DNA of 64,000 nucleotides from UBA6244 sp965140775. GTDB lineage: Bacteria > Bacteroidota > Bacteroidia > Bacteroidales > F082. How positions within the stretch are numbered: the first letter of the stretch is position 1; the number at the start of each line of letters is the position of its first letter. The DNA lies in NCBI GenBank assembly GCA_965140775.1, contig OZ223471.1, positions 4,092,001-4,156,000 of the forward strand. Reading direction: 5' to 3'. This document shows, in pieces, positions 25,951 to 35,360 of the stretch. The notes beneath the pieces were generated by a model, which had not been told where the DNA came from, ran no database searches, and worked only from the letters and a program-made list of their open reading frames with translations. The translations under genes were made by a program, and so were the position numbers.

Positions 25951-26091
25951 TTCCTTTAGCGAAAGCATATGGGTAGATATCTATAAATTTTTAATGGATC
26001 GTACCGTCCCATCCGGAACAAAATAAATCACATGGTAATTTTTCTACCCTTATTGGCTCCTAATGGAGTGCTAAAATAAAGTTTAGACTGT
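25951..26091. repeat. ~140-bp direct repeat, copy B
   Basis: Second copy of the repeat at 25411-25552, in the same orientation, 540 bp further on. Its end abuts the lipB stop codon (minus strand, 26094-26096), so it could also supply the 3' end of that transcript. Confidence 0.8.
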
Positions 26092-26093
26092 AA

Positions 26094-26816
26094 CTATAAA
26101 ATCTCCATCCCAAAAACAGCGACAAATTCCTTTTTTAATACTTCCTTCACTTCGTTTTCATCCACTTCCCTGCCCAGTTCCTTTTGGAGGCTGGTTACGC
26201 CTTTTCCTACAATACCACAGGGTACTATGTAATTAAAATAGTCGAGGTTGGTGTTGATGTTGAAGGCAAAGCCATGCATGCTCACCCAATGGGAGGTACG
26301 TACGCCGATGGCGCAAATTTTTCTTGCTTTGGCAGGTATTTCTGTATCGAGCCAAACACCCGTGGCTCCGTCGGAACGTGTGGCGGTGATGCCGTAGTGA
26401 TGCAAGGTACGGATAATCACCTCCTCCAACTGATGGATATAAGCCTTGATGGAAACCCCAAAATTGTCCAGATCGAGGATGGGATAGCCCACCACCTGAC
26501 CGGGGCCGTGGTAGGTGATATCGCCCCCACGGTTGATTCTAAAAAAGGTAGCTCCCTTGGAAGCCAGAAAATCTTCGTTGATCAGCAAGTTGGATTCGTC
26601 GCCGCTTTTGCCCAGAGTATACACATGCGGATGGGCGCAAAAAAGCAGAAAATTGGGTGTTTTTTGAGGAGATTCGGCTTTTCGGTTCTCCTCTTTTGCC
26701 TTCACCACACGGTCGAAATATTGCTCCTGCATTTCCCACGCACGGCCATATTCAATCAGTCCCAAATCGTGGTATTCCACTTGGTGGTTGATGTTGTTCG
26801 GATTTTTCATGGTCAA
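26094..26816 (-). CDS. lipB: Octanoyltransferase LipB
   Basis: This transfers the octanoyl group from acyl carrier protein to lipoyl domains, the first step of lipoate synthesis. The protein has 240 residues. Motifs seen are FRINRGGDITYHGPGQ (substrate pocket), the catalytic lysine in ARKICAIGV, HGFAFNINTNLDYF, and the catalytic cysteine in IVPCGI. The start is ATG 26816 or, two codons later, ATG 26810. It lies 6 bp downstream of lipA and shares its transcript. The insertion EENRKAESPQKTP (~40-52) is a variable loop. Confidence 0.94.
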   Translation of the reverse strand: MTMKNPNNINHQVEYHDLGLIEYGRAWEMQEQYFDRVVKAKEENRKAESPQKTPNFLLFCAHPHVYTLGKSGDESNLLINEDFLASKGATFFRINRGGDITYHGPGQVVGYPILDLDNFGVSIKAYIHQLEEVIIRTLHHYGITATRSDGATGVWLDTEIPAKARKICAIGVRTSHWVSMHGFAFNINTNLDYFNYIVPCGIVGKGVTSLQKELGREVDENEVKEVLKKEFVAVFGMEIL

Positions 26817-26822
26817 TCGCTT

Positions 26823-27689
26823 TTACTTCTCCACGTGTTTTTCGGCGCGGTAGGATGAACGTACCAACGGACTGCTTTCCACAAATTTAAAACCCATTTC
26901 GAGTCCGGCCACCCGGTATTCCTCAAACTGCTCCGGCGTAACATACTCCTTCACCATGAGATGTTTTTTGGTAGGTTGCAAATACTGACCAATGGTCACC
27001 ACCTGCACCCCAACCGCACGCATGTCGCGCAGGGTTTCGAGCACCTCTTCGGGCTGCTCGCCCAACCCGACCATAATACCCGATTTGGCTACACATTTGG
27101 ATTTGGCAATAATGCCCAAGGTGTGTAAACTGAGGTCGTATTTGGCGCGGCTCCGTGCCCAGGGAGTAATTCGGCGAACCGTTTCGAGGTTGTGAGAAAT
27201 TACTTCCGGACCCGAATCAATCACCAACTGTATTAAATCTTCTCTGCCGTCGAAATCAGGAATCAGGGTTTCGAGGGTAGTTCCCGGGTTAAGTTTTTTT
27301 ATTTCTTCCACCGTTTTGGCCCAAATGCCGGCACCCAGGTCGTCCAAATCGTCGCGATCAACCGAAGTGAGCACACAATGTTTGAGTTTCATTAGCTTTA
27401 CCGACTCTGCTACCCGTTTGGGTTCTTCCCAGTCGGCGGGTTTGGGTCGTCCGGTTTTTACGTTGCAAAATCCACACGAACGTGTGCAAATATCTCCCAG
27501 TATCATCAGGGTAGCCGTTCCGCGTCCCCAACATTCGTGCATGTTGGGGCAATGTCCGCTGGTGCAAATGGTATGAAGTTTATTTTTTTCAACAATCTCG
27601 CGCACGTTGACATATTCCTTTCCGGAAGGAATCTTGATTTTCAGCCAATCAGGTTTGCGTAGGATGGTATCTTTATGTTGGGAATCCAT
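26823..27689 (-). CDS. lipA: Lipoyl synthase LipA
   Basis: This radical-SAM enzyme inserts two sulfurs into protein-bound octanoyl chains. The protein has 288 residues. The auxiliary cluster cysteines are Cys42, Cys47 and Cys53 (CTSGHCPNMHEC). The radical-SAM cluster cysteines are Cys68, Cys72 and Cys75 (CTRSCGFC). The C-terminal RSSYRAE supplies the serine that ligates the auxiliary cluster. All six cysteines and the serine are present. With lipB it forms the full endogenous lipoate pathway that serves the 2-oxoacid dehydrogenases and glycine cleavage. Confidence 0.96.
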   Translation of the reverse strand: MDSQHKDTILRKPDWLKIKIPSGKEYVNVREIVEKNKLHTICTSGHCPNMHECWGRGTATLMILGDICTRSCGFCNVKTGRPKPADWEEPKRVAESVKLMKLKHCVLTSVDRDDLDDLGAGIWAKTVEEIKKLNPGTTLETLIPDFDGREDLIQLVIDSGPEVISHNLETVRRITPWARSRAKYDLSLHTLGIIAKSKCVAKSGIMVGLGEQPEEVLETLRDMRAVGVQVVTIGQYLQPTKKHLMVKEYVTPEQFEEYRVAGLEMGFKFVESSPLVRSSYRAEKHVEK

Positions 27690-27709
27690 GTTTGTAAAGT
27701 TTAAAGGGG

Positions 27710-27717
27710 CAAAATTA
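27710..27717 (-). promoter_or_regulatory. Predicted -7 box of lipA-lipB
   Basis: On the minus strand the bases read TAATTTTG, matching TAnnTTTG, 21 bp before the lipA ATG at 27689. Confidence 0.5.
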
Positions 27718-27852
27718 GCAAAACCCTTCGAAAGGGAAGCGAATCGGGCTTACTAAAACACCCGGGAATATTTGTTGCACGCCAAAGATCCAAATAGCTT
27801 TCTAACTAATACTGTAACTGTTATTTATAATGATTTTTAATTATTAAAAATT

Positions 27853-27860
27853 TAACTTTG
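27853..27860 (+). promoter_or_regulatory. Predicted -7 box of the C25 peptidase gene
   Basis: TAACTTTG matches TAnnTTTG, 35 bp before the ATG at 27895. Confidence 0.5.
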
Positions 27861-27894
27861 AGCCCTTATTTATATTCAAAACCAACCAATCATA

Positions 27895-30800
27895 ATGAAA
27901 CGAAAATCTACCTTTTCTGCGAAATCGTTGTTGATTATCGTATTTACCCTGGCTTTTGGCATGGCCATGGCTCAAAATCAAACAGTTAAACTTGATAACC
28001 CTTGGGGCAAACAAGGTATTACATTGCTGAAACAAAGTCCGCAAAACCTACAAGTTAATTTCAGTGTGGATGATTATGTGGTGACCCCTACGCCCATCGG
28101 TAATGAAAACATGAGCACCATCACCATGACCGGTGTTATTCTTCAGAACAGCGAAGGAGCCCCCAACCTGCCGGCATACAGTAAATTCGTAGCGGTACCA
28201 CAGGGTGCCACCGTATCCGTCAACATTGCTGACAAACGGGTTGAAACTGTTCCCGGTTTAAAAATTGCGCCGGCACCACGTATTCCCAAAGACGACGATT
28301 TGTCGCCGCTGGAATACAAAAAAAACCCGGAGATTTACAGCAAAAACGCCTTTTACCCCGAACAACCTGTCATTGTATCTTCACCTATGAAGATCCGTGG
28401 TTTGGATGTGGTACTGATCAGCGTAAGCCCGTTTCAATACAATCCCGTTACCGAAGAGTTGATTGTAAACCGCGACATGAAAATAGAAATCGACTTTGAA
28501 GGTGGCAATGGTGTATTTGGCGACCAAAGATTGCAAAGTCGCTGGTGGGAACCCATCGTACACGATGCCGTGCTGAACGAAGCCTCCATCCCCGATTACC
28601 AAACCAGTATGCGCTCCACCAAAGAAACCGGATGCGAATATGTGATTATTGCCCCCAACGATCCTGTTTTTCTGGCTTGGGCCGACACCATCCGCATTTT
28701 CCGTCAACGTCAGGGAATCACCACCCAGGTGTATACCATTGATGACGTGGGAGGCAATACCACCGGTGCCATCGAATCGTTTATCGACGATGCCTACAAC
28801 AACTGGGATACCCCTCCTGCCGCCGTATTGTTGATTGGCGACTACGGAACCAGCGGCAACACCATTGTATCGCCCGTTTGGGATAACTACTGTATTTCCG
28901 ACAACTTTTACTCGGATGTGGATGGCGACGACTTGCCCGATGTGGTATTGGCACGTATGACCGCCCAAAACGCGGCACAATTGCAAGTAATGGTGACTAA
29001 ATTTTTGAATTACGAACGCAATCCACCCACAAATCCCGGATTCTACGATCATCCCATCACAGCCATGGGTTGGCAAACCGAACGTTGGTTTCAGATATGT
29101 TCGGAAGTTATTGCCGGATTTTTGGAAAATGAATTGGGCAAATCTCCTGTACGCGAAAACGCCATTTATCAGGGAGATCCGGGTGCAGGAACCTGGTCAA
29201 CAGCTACCAATACCTCCACCGTATTATCCTATTTCGGACCCAACGGACTGGGATATATTCCTACTTCGCCCAACTACCTCACCGATTGGGGCGGTAATGC
29301 TACGCGCGTAAACAACGACATCAACGCCGGAGCCTTCATGCTTCAACACCGCGACCACGGAATGGAAACCGGTTGGGGCGAACCCTCCTACACCAACACG
29401 AGCATCGACGGGCTCACCAATACCGACCTTACGTTTATTTTTTCCATCAATTGTTTGACCGGAAAATTCGATTGGAGCAGCGAATGTTTTGCCGAAAAAT
29501 TCCACCGCTACACCTTTGGCGGACACAACAGTGGCGCTCTGGGAATTACAGCTGCCACCGAAGTTTCCTATTCATTTGTTAACGATACTTATGTTTGGGG
29601 GATGTTCGACAATATGTGGCCCGACTTTATGCCTGATTATGGCACCACACCCGAATCGCGCGATTTGCTTCCCGCTTTTGGAAACGCTGCCGGTAAGCAC
29701 TTTTTGTATCAATCGTCGTGGCCATACAACACCAGCAACAAAGAGGTAACCTACTACTTGTTCCATCACCACGGTGATGCCTTCTTGCGCTTGTATTCAG
29801 AAGTTCCACAGGATTTGAACGTGGTTCATGGAAGTATCCAACTGGGCGGAATCGACTTCTTCACCATTCAGGTGGACGAAGGTGCTTTGGTTTGTTTGAC
29901 CGTTGACAACGAAATTATTGGTTTGGCCGAAAGCAACGGACAACAAATGGACATTCCCATTATTCCTCAGCTGCCCGGCACCATTATCGACTTGGTGATT
30001 ACCAAACAAAATTACTATCGTTACGAAACCCGTATCGGCGTTATTCCTCCTGATGGTGCATACTGCCTCTACGCCAACCATACCGCCATCGACACCCTGG
30101 GCAATGGCAACAACAAAGTTGAATTTGATGAAGAAATTTTGGTTGATCTGGAAATGAAAAACCTGGGCAACGAAGACGGAATCAATATTTTGGTGGAATT
30201 GGCCACCGACCCATATGCCACCTTTATCGACTCCACCCAACTGTACGACACCATTCATGCGAGCAGTACAGCCATGGCCAACGGAGCCTTTAAGTTTAAA
30301 GTAAGCAACGGTATCCCAGACCAGCATGTTCTTCAGTTTGATGTAACAGCTACCAACGATCTGGATTCGCTTTGGACCAGCAAATTTAACATCGTGGTGA
30401 ATGCCCCCAATATCAACCCCAGCAGCATGGTCATCGACGATTCGCAAGGAGGTGATAACAACGGCAGACTCGATCCGGGCGAAAGCGCCGACATGCGTGT
30501 TACCATTGGTAACAACGGACACTGCATTATCAACAACGTAGTTTGCGAGATGGTGGCCTACAATCCGTTTGTTACCGTTGAAACCGACCCCATCAATATT
30601 CCAACGCTTACTCTATTTGGTACCCAAACCCTTGTTTACCATATCACCGTGGCCGATGATGCCCCCAACTCCATCATCGCCGAAATGCATTTTAATGCTT
30701 CCGCTGCCGGATATAGTGTCGATCGGGTTTATTATCCAAAAATCGGATTGTTTTTGGAAGATTTCGAAACCGGAACATTTGATAAATACGATTGGGAACA

Positions 30801-31974
30801 AGCCGGAAACCTGCCCTGGACCGTGGATCATGTGTATCCTTACGAAGGATATTACCAAGCCAAATCGGGCGCCATTGGCGACGACCAATCTTCGGAATTC
30901 TTTATCACCTACACCGTTATGGAACCCGATACCATCAAGTTTTACCGCAAGGTTTCCAGCGAGGCCGATTTTGATAAACTGATTTTCAAAATCGACAACA
31001 ACGTGAAAGGTACCTGGTCGGGATCCAAAAGCTGGGCTCAAGTGGCTTATCCGGTTTCTGCCGGCACACATACCTTCAAATGGATTTATGAAAAAGATTA
31101 CGCGGGAGCCACCGGAAGCGACTGTGCCTGGGTAGATTATATCGAATTGCCCACCATGATGGTAAGCACCGTATTTGCAGGACCCGACGACGACTACTGT
31201 GCCAACGCCACCTATTTCTGCGATGGTTCGGCCACCAACTTTGCCAACTTACAATGGACCACCTCAGGAGATGGTACCTTCAATATGGACAACGTGCTGA
31301 ATCCGGAATATACTCCCGGAACAATTGATGCAGCCAACGGATCGGTGGAACTCACCCTCAACATGGAAGATGTTACAGGCGAGTCGTTTTCCGACACCAT
31401 GATTCTCGAACTTTCCGGCGGACCCGACGCGCCAACCATGCCCACAGGACCCGATTATGTTGATTTATACCATTTTACACAAAGTCAGTACAACACCCAA
31501 GCCATGGCCGGTGTAACCGGATACACCTGGACACTTGACCCCGAAGAAGCCGGTGAAATTACTGATCTTGGATACATGGCTATTGTGGACTGGAACCCTG
31601 ACTTCATGGGTAATGTTGCGCTCACCGTTAGTGCCCTGGATGTTTGCGGAACAGGTGAAGCCTCCGAACCTCTGTTGATTGTTGTGGATAATACCGTTGG
31701 CGTGGGTCAACATGTGGCCGAAAGTGTAACCATTGCCGTAACACCCAATCCCAACAACGGTGAATTTGAAATAGAAGTTCAGTCGGCAAACGATCAGGAC
31801 ATCCACTTGAAGATGATCAATTATATGGGTGTTGAAGTGCTGAATCAACAATATATGCCTGCCCATGGATTTACTTACCACCTGGACAGAAAAGACCTTG
31901 CTTCAGGTATTTACATCATTAAAATTGAACAAGGCGACCAAACTTTCACACAAAAAGTTTTGTTGGCCAGATAA
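27895..31974 (+). CDS. C25-family (gingipain-like) cysteine protease, T9SS cargo
   Basis: This is a secreted protease of 1359 residues. A signal peptide (IIVFTLAFGMAMAQ) is followed by a propeptide-like region (~30-235), then the C25 catalytic domain (~240-640), beginning CEYVIIAPNDPVFLAWAD. The catalytic dyad is His488 (HRDHG) and Cys520 (SINCLTG). After it come Ig-like/CARDB-like strands (~640-940), a MAM/jelly-roll-like segment (~955-1085) and one domain with WTTSGDGTF (~1100-1185) of the same type as six repeats in the giant adhesin at 52140. The C-terminal ~85 residues (VTPNPNNGEFEIE to FTQKVLLAR) are a T9SS type A sorting domain. It is probably surface-attached or released; substrates are unknown. 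Confidence 0.9.
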   Translation: MKRKSTFSAKSLLIIVFTLAFGMAMAQNQTVKLDNPWGKQGITLLKQSPQNLQVNFSVDDYVVTPTPIGNENMSTITMTGVILQNSEGAPNLPAYSKFVAVPQGATVSVNIADKRVETVPGLKIAPAPRIPKDDDLSPLEYKKNPEIYSKNAFYPEQPVIVSSPMKIRGLDVVLISVSPFQYNPVTEELIVNRDMKIEIDFEGGNGVFGDQRLQSRWWEPIVHDAVLNEASIPDYQTSMRSTKETGCEYVIIAPNDPVFLAWADTIRIFRQRQGITTQVYTIDDVGGNTTGAIESFIDDAYNNWDTPPAAVLLIGDYGTSGNTIVSPVWDNYCISDNFYSDVDGDDLPDVVLARMTAQNAAQLQVMVTKFLNYERNPPTNPGFYDHPITAMGWQTERWFQICSEVIAGFLENELGKSPVRENAIYQGDPGAGTWSTATNTSTVLSYFGPNGLGYIPTSPNYLTDWGGNATRVNNDINAGAFMLQHRDHGMETGWGEPSYTNTSIDGLTNTDLTFIFSINCLTGKFDWSSECFAEKFHRYTFGGHNSGALGITAATEVSYSFVNDTYVWGMFDNMWPDFMPDYGTTPESRDLLPAFGNAAGKHFLYQSSWPYNTSNKEVTYYLFHHHGDAFLRLYSEVPQDLNVVHGSIQLGGIDFFTIQVDEGALVCLTVDNEIIGLAESNGQQMDIPIIPQLPGTIIDLVITKQNYYRYETRIGVIPPDGAYCLYANHTAIDTLGNGNNKVEFDEEILVDLEMKNLGNEDGINILVELATDPYATFIDSTQLYDTIHASSTAMANGAFKFKVSNGIPDQHVLQFDVTATNDLDSLWTSKFNIVVNAPNINPSSMVIDDSQGGDNNGRLDPGESADMRVTIGNNGHCIINNVVCEMVAYNPFVTVETDPINIPTLTLFGTQTLVYHITVADDAPNSIIAEMHFNASAAGYSVDRVYYPKIGLFLEDFETGTFDKYDWEQAGNLPWTVDHVYPYEGYYQAKSGAIGDDQSSEFFITYTVMEPDTIKFYRKVSSEADFDKLIFKIDNNVKGTWSGSKSWAQVAYPVSAGTHTFKWIYEKDYAGATGSDCAWVDYIELPTMMVSTVFAGPDDDYCANATYFCDGSATNFANLQWTTSGDGTFNMDNVLNPEYTPGTIDAANGSVELTLNMEDVTGESFSDTMILELSGGPDAPTMPTGPDYVDLYHFTQSQYNTQAMAGVTGYTWTLDPEEAGEITDLGYMAIVDWNPDFMGNVALTVSALDVCGTGEASEPLLIVVDNTVGVGQHVAESVTIAVTPNPNNGEFEIEVQSANDQDIHLKMINYMGVEVLNQQYMPAHGFTYHLDRKDLASGIYIIKIEQGDQTFTQKVLLAR

Positions 31975-31995
31975 TATTTGCATGCCATGGAGCAT

Positions 31996-32035
31996 AAAAA
32001 GCCGGTTGGGTTAAATTCCCAACCGGCTTTTTTTT
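31996..32035 (+). terminator. Rho-independent terminator of the C25 peptidase gene
   Basis: AAAAAGCCGGTTGGG pairs with CCCAACCGGCTTTTT around a 5-base loop, followed by more T residues, 21 bp after the stop. Confidence 0.9.
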
Positions 32036-32054
32036 ACTTTTGTTGATGTGCTTA

Positions 32055-32128
32055 AATACCGATTATGTATTGAAATAAGCTTTAAGTTCGCTTCGCTCCT
32101 GAAACCTCTTCAATTCTATATCGGTATT
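32055..32128. repeat. Inverted-repeat element
   Basis: The arms are 32055-32074 (beginning AATACCGATT) and 32109-32128 (ending ATCGGTATT), with four mismatches in 20 bp. The same arms occur, spread apart and in the opposite order, at 25563-25578 and 25887-25906. It is a dispersed intergenic element. Confidence 0.6.
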
Positions 32129-32183
32129 ATACTTACACTAGGGTAGTGCTAACGTTGATTTATAAATGGTATAACACAACAAC

Positions 32184-34151
32184 ATGAAAACTTTTTTCCT
32201 CCTCATATTTTCCCTGACAGGTTTTTTAATCTCATTGCCGGCACAACAAACCGTTCATCCGAAACATGTGGAAAATCAACTTTTGGTGCAACTTGCCGCC
32301 GGCCAAACAATGGAACAGGTGATGCCACAAGCAAAAAAGTCGGGTATTGCGTCCTATCAGGTGATTTCGCAGCGACTTCAGGTATATTTGCTCACCTATG
32401 ACGAAACCAAAACCAAAGCCGAAGACATGATGGCGAGCTTAAATTCCATCAAAGGTGTGGTAAATACCCAAAAAAACCATGTGGTTTCGTTAAGAGAATC
32501 AGACGAAACCTGCTTACCCAACGACGAATATTTTGCCAGCGAATGGTCGATGCTCAACACAGGTCAATCCGGTGGATTGCCCGGAGCCGACATCGATGCA
32601 ACAGCAGCCTGGGATTACACCACCGGTGGACTCACCTCACTGGGCGACACCATTGTATTGGCCATTATTGATGGCGGCTCCGATTTGAATCACGAGGACC
32701 TCAACTTTTGGAAGAACCACATGGAAATACCCAATAACGGAATCGACGACGATGGCAATGGTTACGTGGACGATTACGATGGGTGGAATGCGTACAACCA
32801 CAGCGGAAACATACCCCTGCACAACCATGGCGTTCATGTAACCGGCATCGCTGCGGCAATGGGGAATAACGGGTTGGGGGTTTGTGGTGTAAACTGGGGG
32901 ACGAAAATCATGCCCGTGGCCGGCTCCTCTTCCAACAACGAAGCCACTGTTGTTGAAGCACTTTCGTATATTTTTGCACAGCGCGAAAGATACAATCAAA
33001 CCAATGGTGCCGAGGGTGCGTTTGTGGTGGCCGACAATTGTTCGTTTGGCGTGGATGGCGGACTTCCGGAAAATTTTCCCATCTGGGAAGCCATGTATGA
33101 CAGTTTGGGACATATTGGGGTGCTGAGTGTGGGCGCGACGGCCAACAAAAACTGGAATATTGACGTGATGGGGGATGTGCCCACAGGTTTCAGTACTCCT
33201 TTTTTGATTTCCGTTACCAATACCACCAAGCAGGACGTAAAATATACAAGTGCGGGTTATGGCCAAAACACCATCGATCTGGGCGCTCCCGGAACCATCA
33301 TTATGTCGTGTCGTATTAATAGCGATTACGGAACCAATACAGGCACTTCCATGGCCACACCACATGTAACCGGAGCCGTTGGTCTTTTGTATGCGGCTGC
33401 CGACACCAATTTTATGAATATTTACAGGGCCTATCCGGATTCGGGTGCCCTGTTGGTAAAAGCGGCCATCCTCAACGGAGTAGATCATCTTCCGGCATTG
33501 GATACATTAACCCTCACCGGTGGAAGGCTGAACGTGTTTAATGCCTTGAAACAAATATATCTGGGACCCATCATGCATTTTGACGCCTGTTCGGTGACCG
33601 ACTCACTGGAGCCCAACAGTACCGGCACCTACGACCTGATACTCACCAACACAGGTCAGGCAGTACTGGATTTTAACCTGCTGATTCCCGACCAACCCAA
33701 TTGGATTGATGTTACCGCCACTCCTTCACAGATTACACCTGAGGGAGAAAGTATCATCCGGCTTACATTCAACAGCACAGGACTTGCCCAGGGCAGTTAC
33801 TTCTGTAACCTTCTGGTACAATCAGCAACATTAAACACCAAAATTATTCCCATCACTTTGGTGGTAGATTCGAGTGTTGGATATCCCGAATTAGCCATCG
33901 ATGGCAATATCAGGATATTTCCCAACCCGTTTTCACACAAACTTGTATTACACATAGCCTCCTTGCCGGAAAAAGAATTTAGCTTATTGATTTTCAATCA
34001 GATGGGAGAGGTAGTTTCTGACACGAAGAATATTCACCAAGGAAATAATGACTTATCCGAACATACTGCCGGACTTCCCAATGGAATGTATTTTTATCGT
34101 ATTGAATCGGCTCAGGAAGTATTGAGCTATGGTAAATTGATTAAGCAATAG
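32184..34151 (+). CDS. Subtilisin-like serine protease (S8), T9SS cargo
   Basis: This is a secreted protease of 655 residues. A signal peptide (LLIFSLTGFLISLPAQ) is followed by an inhibitor-like pro-domain (~20-108) and the S8 domain (~140-460). The triad is intact: Asp163 (AIIDGGSD), His215 (NHGVHVTG) and Ser389 (GTSMATPHV), with oxyanion Asn285 (ADNCSFG). An Ig-like domain follows (~465-555). The C-terminal ~75 residues (IRIFPNPFSHKL to YGKLIKQ) are a T9SS type A sorting domain. It lies just after the C25 protease gene but has its own leader, and no TAnnTTTG box is clear. It runs convergently into the EnvC-like gene, with only 3 bp between the stops. Confidence 0.92.
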   Translation: MKTFFLLIFSLTGFLISLPAQQTVHPKHVENQLLVQLAAGQTMEQVMPQAKKSGIASYQVISQRLQVYLLTYDETKTKAEDMMASLNSIKGVVNTQKNHVVSLRESDETCLPNDEYFASEWSMLNTGQSGGLPGADIDATAAWDYTTGGLTSLGDTIVLAIIDGGSDLNHEDLNFWKNHMEIPNNGIDDDGNGYVDDYDGWNAYNHSGNIPLHNHGVHVTGIAAAMGNNGLGVCGVNWGTKIMPVAGSSSNNEATVVEALSYIFAQRERYNQTNGAEGAFVVADNCSFGVDGGLPENFPIWEAMYDSLGHIGVLSVGATANKNWNIDVMGDVPTGFSTPFLISVTNTTKQDVKYTSAGYGQNTIDLGAPGTIIMSCRINSDYGTNTGTSMATPHVTGAVGLLYAAADTNFMNIYRAYPDSGALLVKAAILNGVDHLPALDTLTLTGGRLNVFNALKQIYLGPIMHFDACSVTDSLEPNSTGTYDLILTNTGQAVLDFNLLIPDQPNWIDVTATPSQITPEGESIIRLTFNSTGLAQGSYFCNLLVQSATLNTKIIPITLVVDSSVGYPELAIDGNIRIFPNPFSHKLVLHIASLPEKEFSLLIFNQMGEVVSDTKNIHQGNNDLSEHTAGLPNGMYFYRIESAQEVLSYGKLIKQ

Positions 34152-34154
34152 CTT

Positions 34155-35360
34155 TTATTTGGAGATCCAGTAAGCCGGATTTTGGGGTACCGAACCTTTT
34201 CGCACCTCAAAGTGTAATTCGGTTTCCGATTTCAGGTTGGTATGCACCCTTCCCAACAGTTGTAGGGTTTTTACCTGATCGCCTTTTTGCACAAATACCT
34301 GATCGAGGTTGGAATACACGGTAAAATACTCCCCATGTTTTACGATAACGGCAATGTTGGTATTGGATATTTTGGTAACGCTGGCCACTTTTCCATCAAA
34401 CACGCAACGGGCATCACTGTTTGGAGAGGTGGCCATGTCCACCCCATTATTTTTGGTTTGCACTTTTTTCAACACGGGGTGTTTGTGTACGCCAAATGTT
34501 TCGCTGATAACACCCCTTTCGAGAGGCCAAGGCAATTTGCCCTTGTTGGCGTAAAACGAATTGGACAAGGTTTTTTCTTCGGGGGTAAGTTCGTAATTGA
34601 CATTTTTTCCGGGCGACACCACTTTTTTGGTTTCGGCGGTGATGATGGCTTCTATTTGGTCGGCCAGTTTTTTCGACTCCCGTTCTTTGTCACGCAAGGC
34701 ACTTCTGAGTTGTTTTTCCTGTCCATTCAATGAAGCTGTTACTTTGGTTTTTTCCAGACGTTCCTTTTCGAGGAGGTACACCTCGGTACTTTCCTGCGAA
34801 AGCAGTTGGTTCAATTTTTCCTTTTTCTGTGTAAAAGCAGTTAGTGCTTGTTGTTTTTCGGTTTCCTTTTCAGTGATTTCGGCCGCTTGCTTGCGGATAT
34901 AGTCGGCCAGTTGATCGAGATAGCGCATGCGTTGATAGGCCTGATTGAGGCTTTCTGCCGAAAAAAGGAAAATCAGTTTGTTGTAGGCTGTTTTGTATTG
35001 GTAGGCATACCAGGCCATTTTGGCGTATTCTTTGCGCAGCAAATCGAGGTCGCGGTTGAGGTTGCGAATGCTCAGTTCGGTGGTTTCAATACTGGTATTA
35101 AGGGCGTGAATTTCAAGTTTGTAGTTGGCCAGCAGGTTGTTTCTTTTGTCAATTTTTACCTCCACCAGTTTCAATTGATTGAGCGACGACTGCTTGTTGG
35201 TCAGCACTTCAGATATCAGCTTGTTGGTATAAGCAATTTCGGCTTCAAGTTTCTTCCGTTTATTTTCCAATTCCTGCTGCGATTCCTGCGCATGCAGAAA
35301 TAACCCCATGAGGACAAAAAAAATCGCGGTAATACCTTTAGCCCAGTTTCTCATGACCAT
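34155..35360 (-). CDS. EnvC-like coiled-coil protein with degenerate LytM (M23) domain
   Basis: This is a predicted periplasmic activator of cell-wall amidases, 401 residues. A signal peptide (AIFFVLMGLFLHAQ) is followed by a long coiled coil (~25-260) and a C-terminal LytM fold (~275-400). The zinc site is lost: TKNNGVDMA has Asn where the first His lies, and SETELHFEV lacks the first His of the HxH pair. That points to an EnvC/NlpD-type regulator rather than an endopeptidase. The ATG overlaps the stop of the DUF4292 gene by one base; an ATG two codons later is also possible. It is the last gene of the dut-TPR-DUF4292 operon. Confidence 0.88.
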   Translation of the reverse strand: MVMRNWAKGITAIFFVLMGLFLHAQESQQELENKRKKLEAEIAYTNKLISEVLTNKQSSLNQLKLVEVKIDKRNNLLANYKLEIHALNTSIETTELSIRNLNRDLDLLRKEYAKMAWYAYQYKTAYNKLIFLFSAESLNQAYQRMRYLDQLADYIRKQAAEITEKETEKQQALTAFTQKKEKLNQLLSQESTEVYLLEKERLEKTKVTASLNGQEKQLRSALRDKERESKKLADQIEAIITAETKKVVSPGKNVNYELTPEEKTLSNSFYANKGKLPWPLERGVISETFGVHKHPVLKKVQTKNNGVDMATSPNSDARCVFDGKVASVTKISNTNIAVIVKHGEYFTVYSNLDQVFVQKGDQVKTLQLLGRVHTNLKSETELHFEVRKGSVPQNPAYWISK

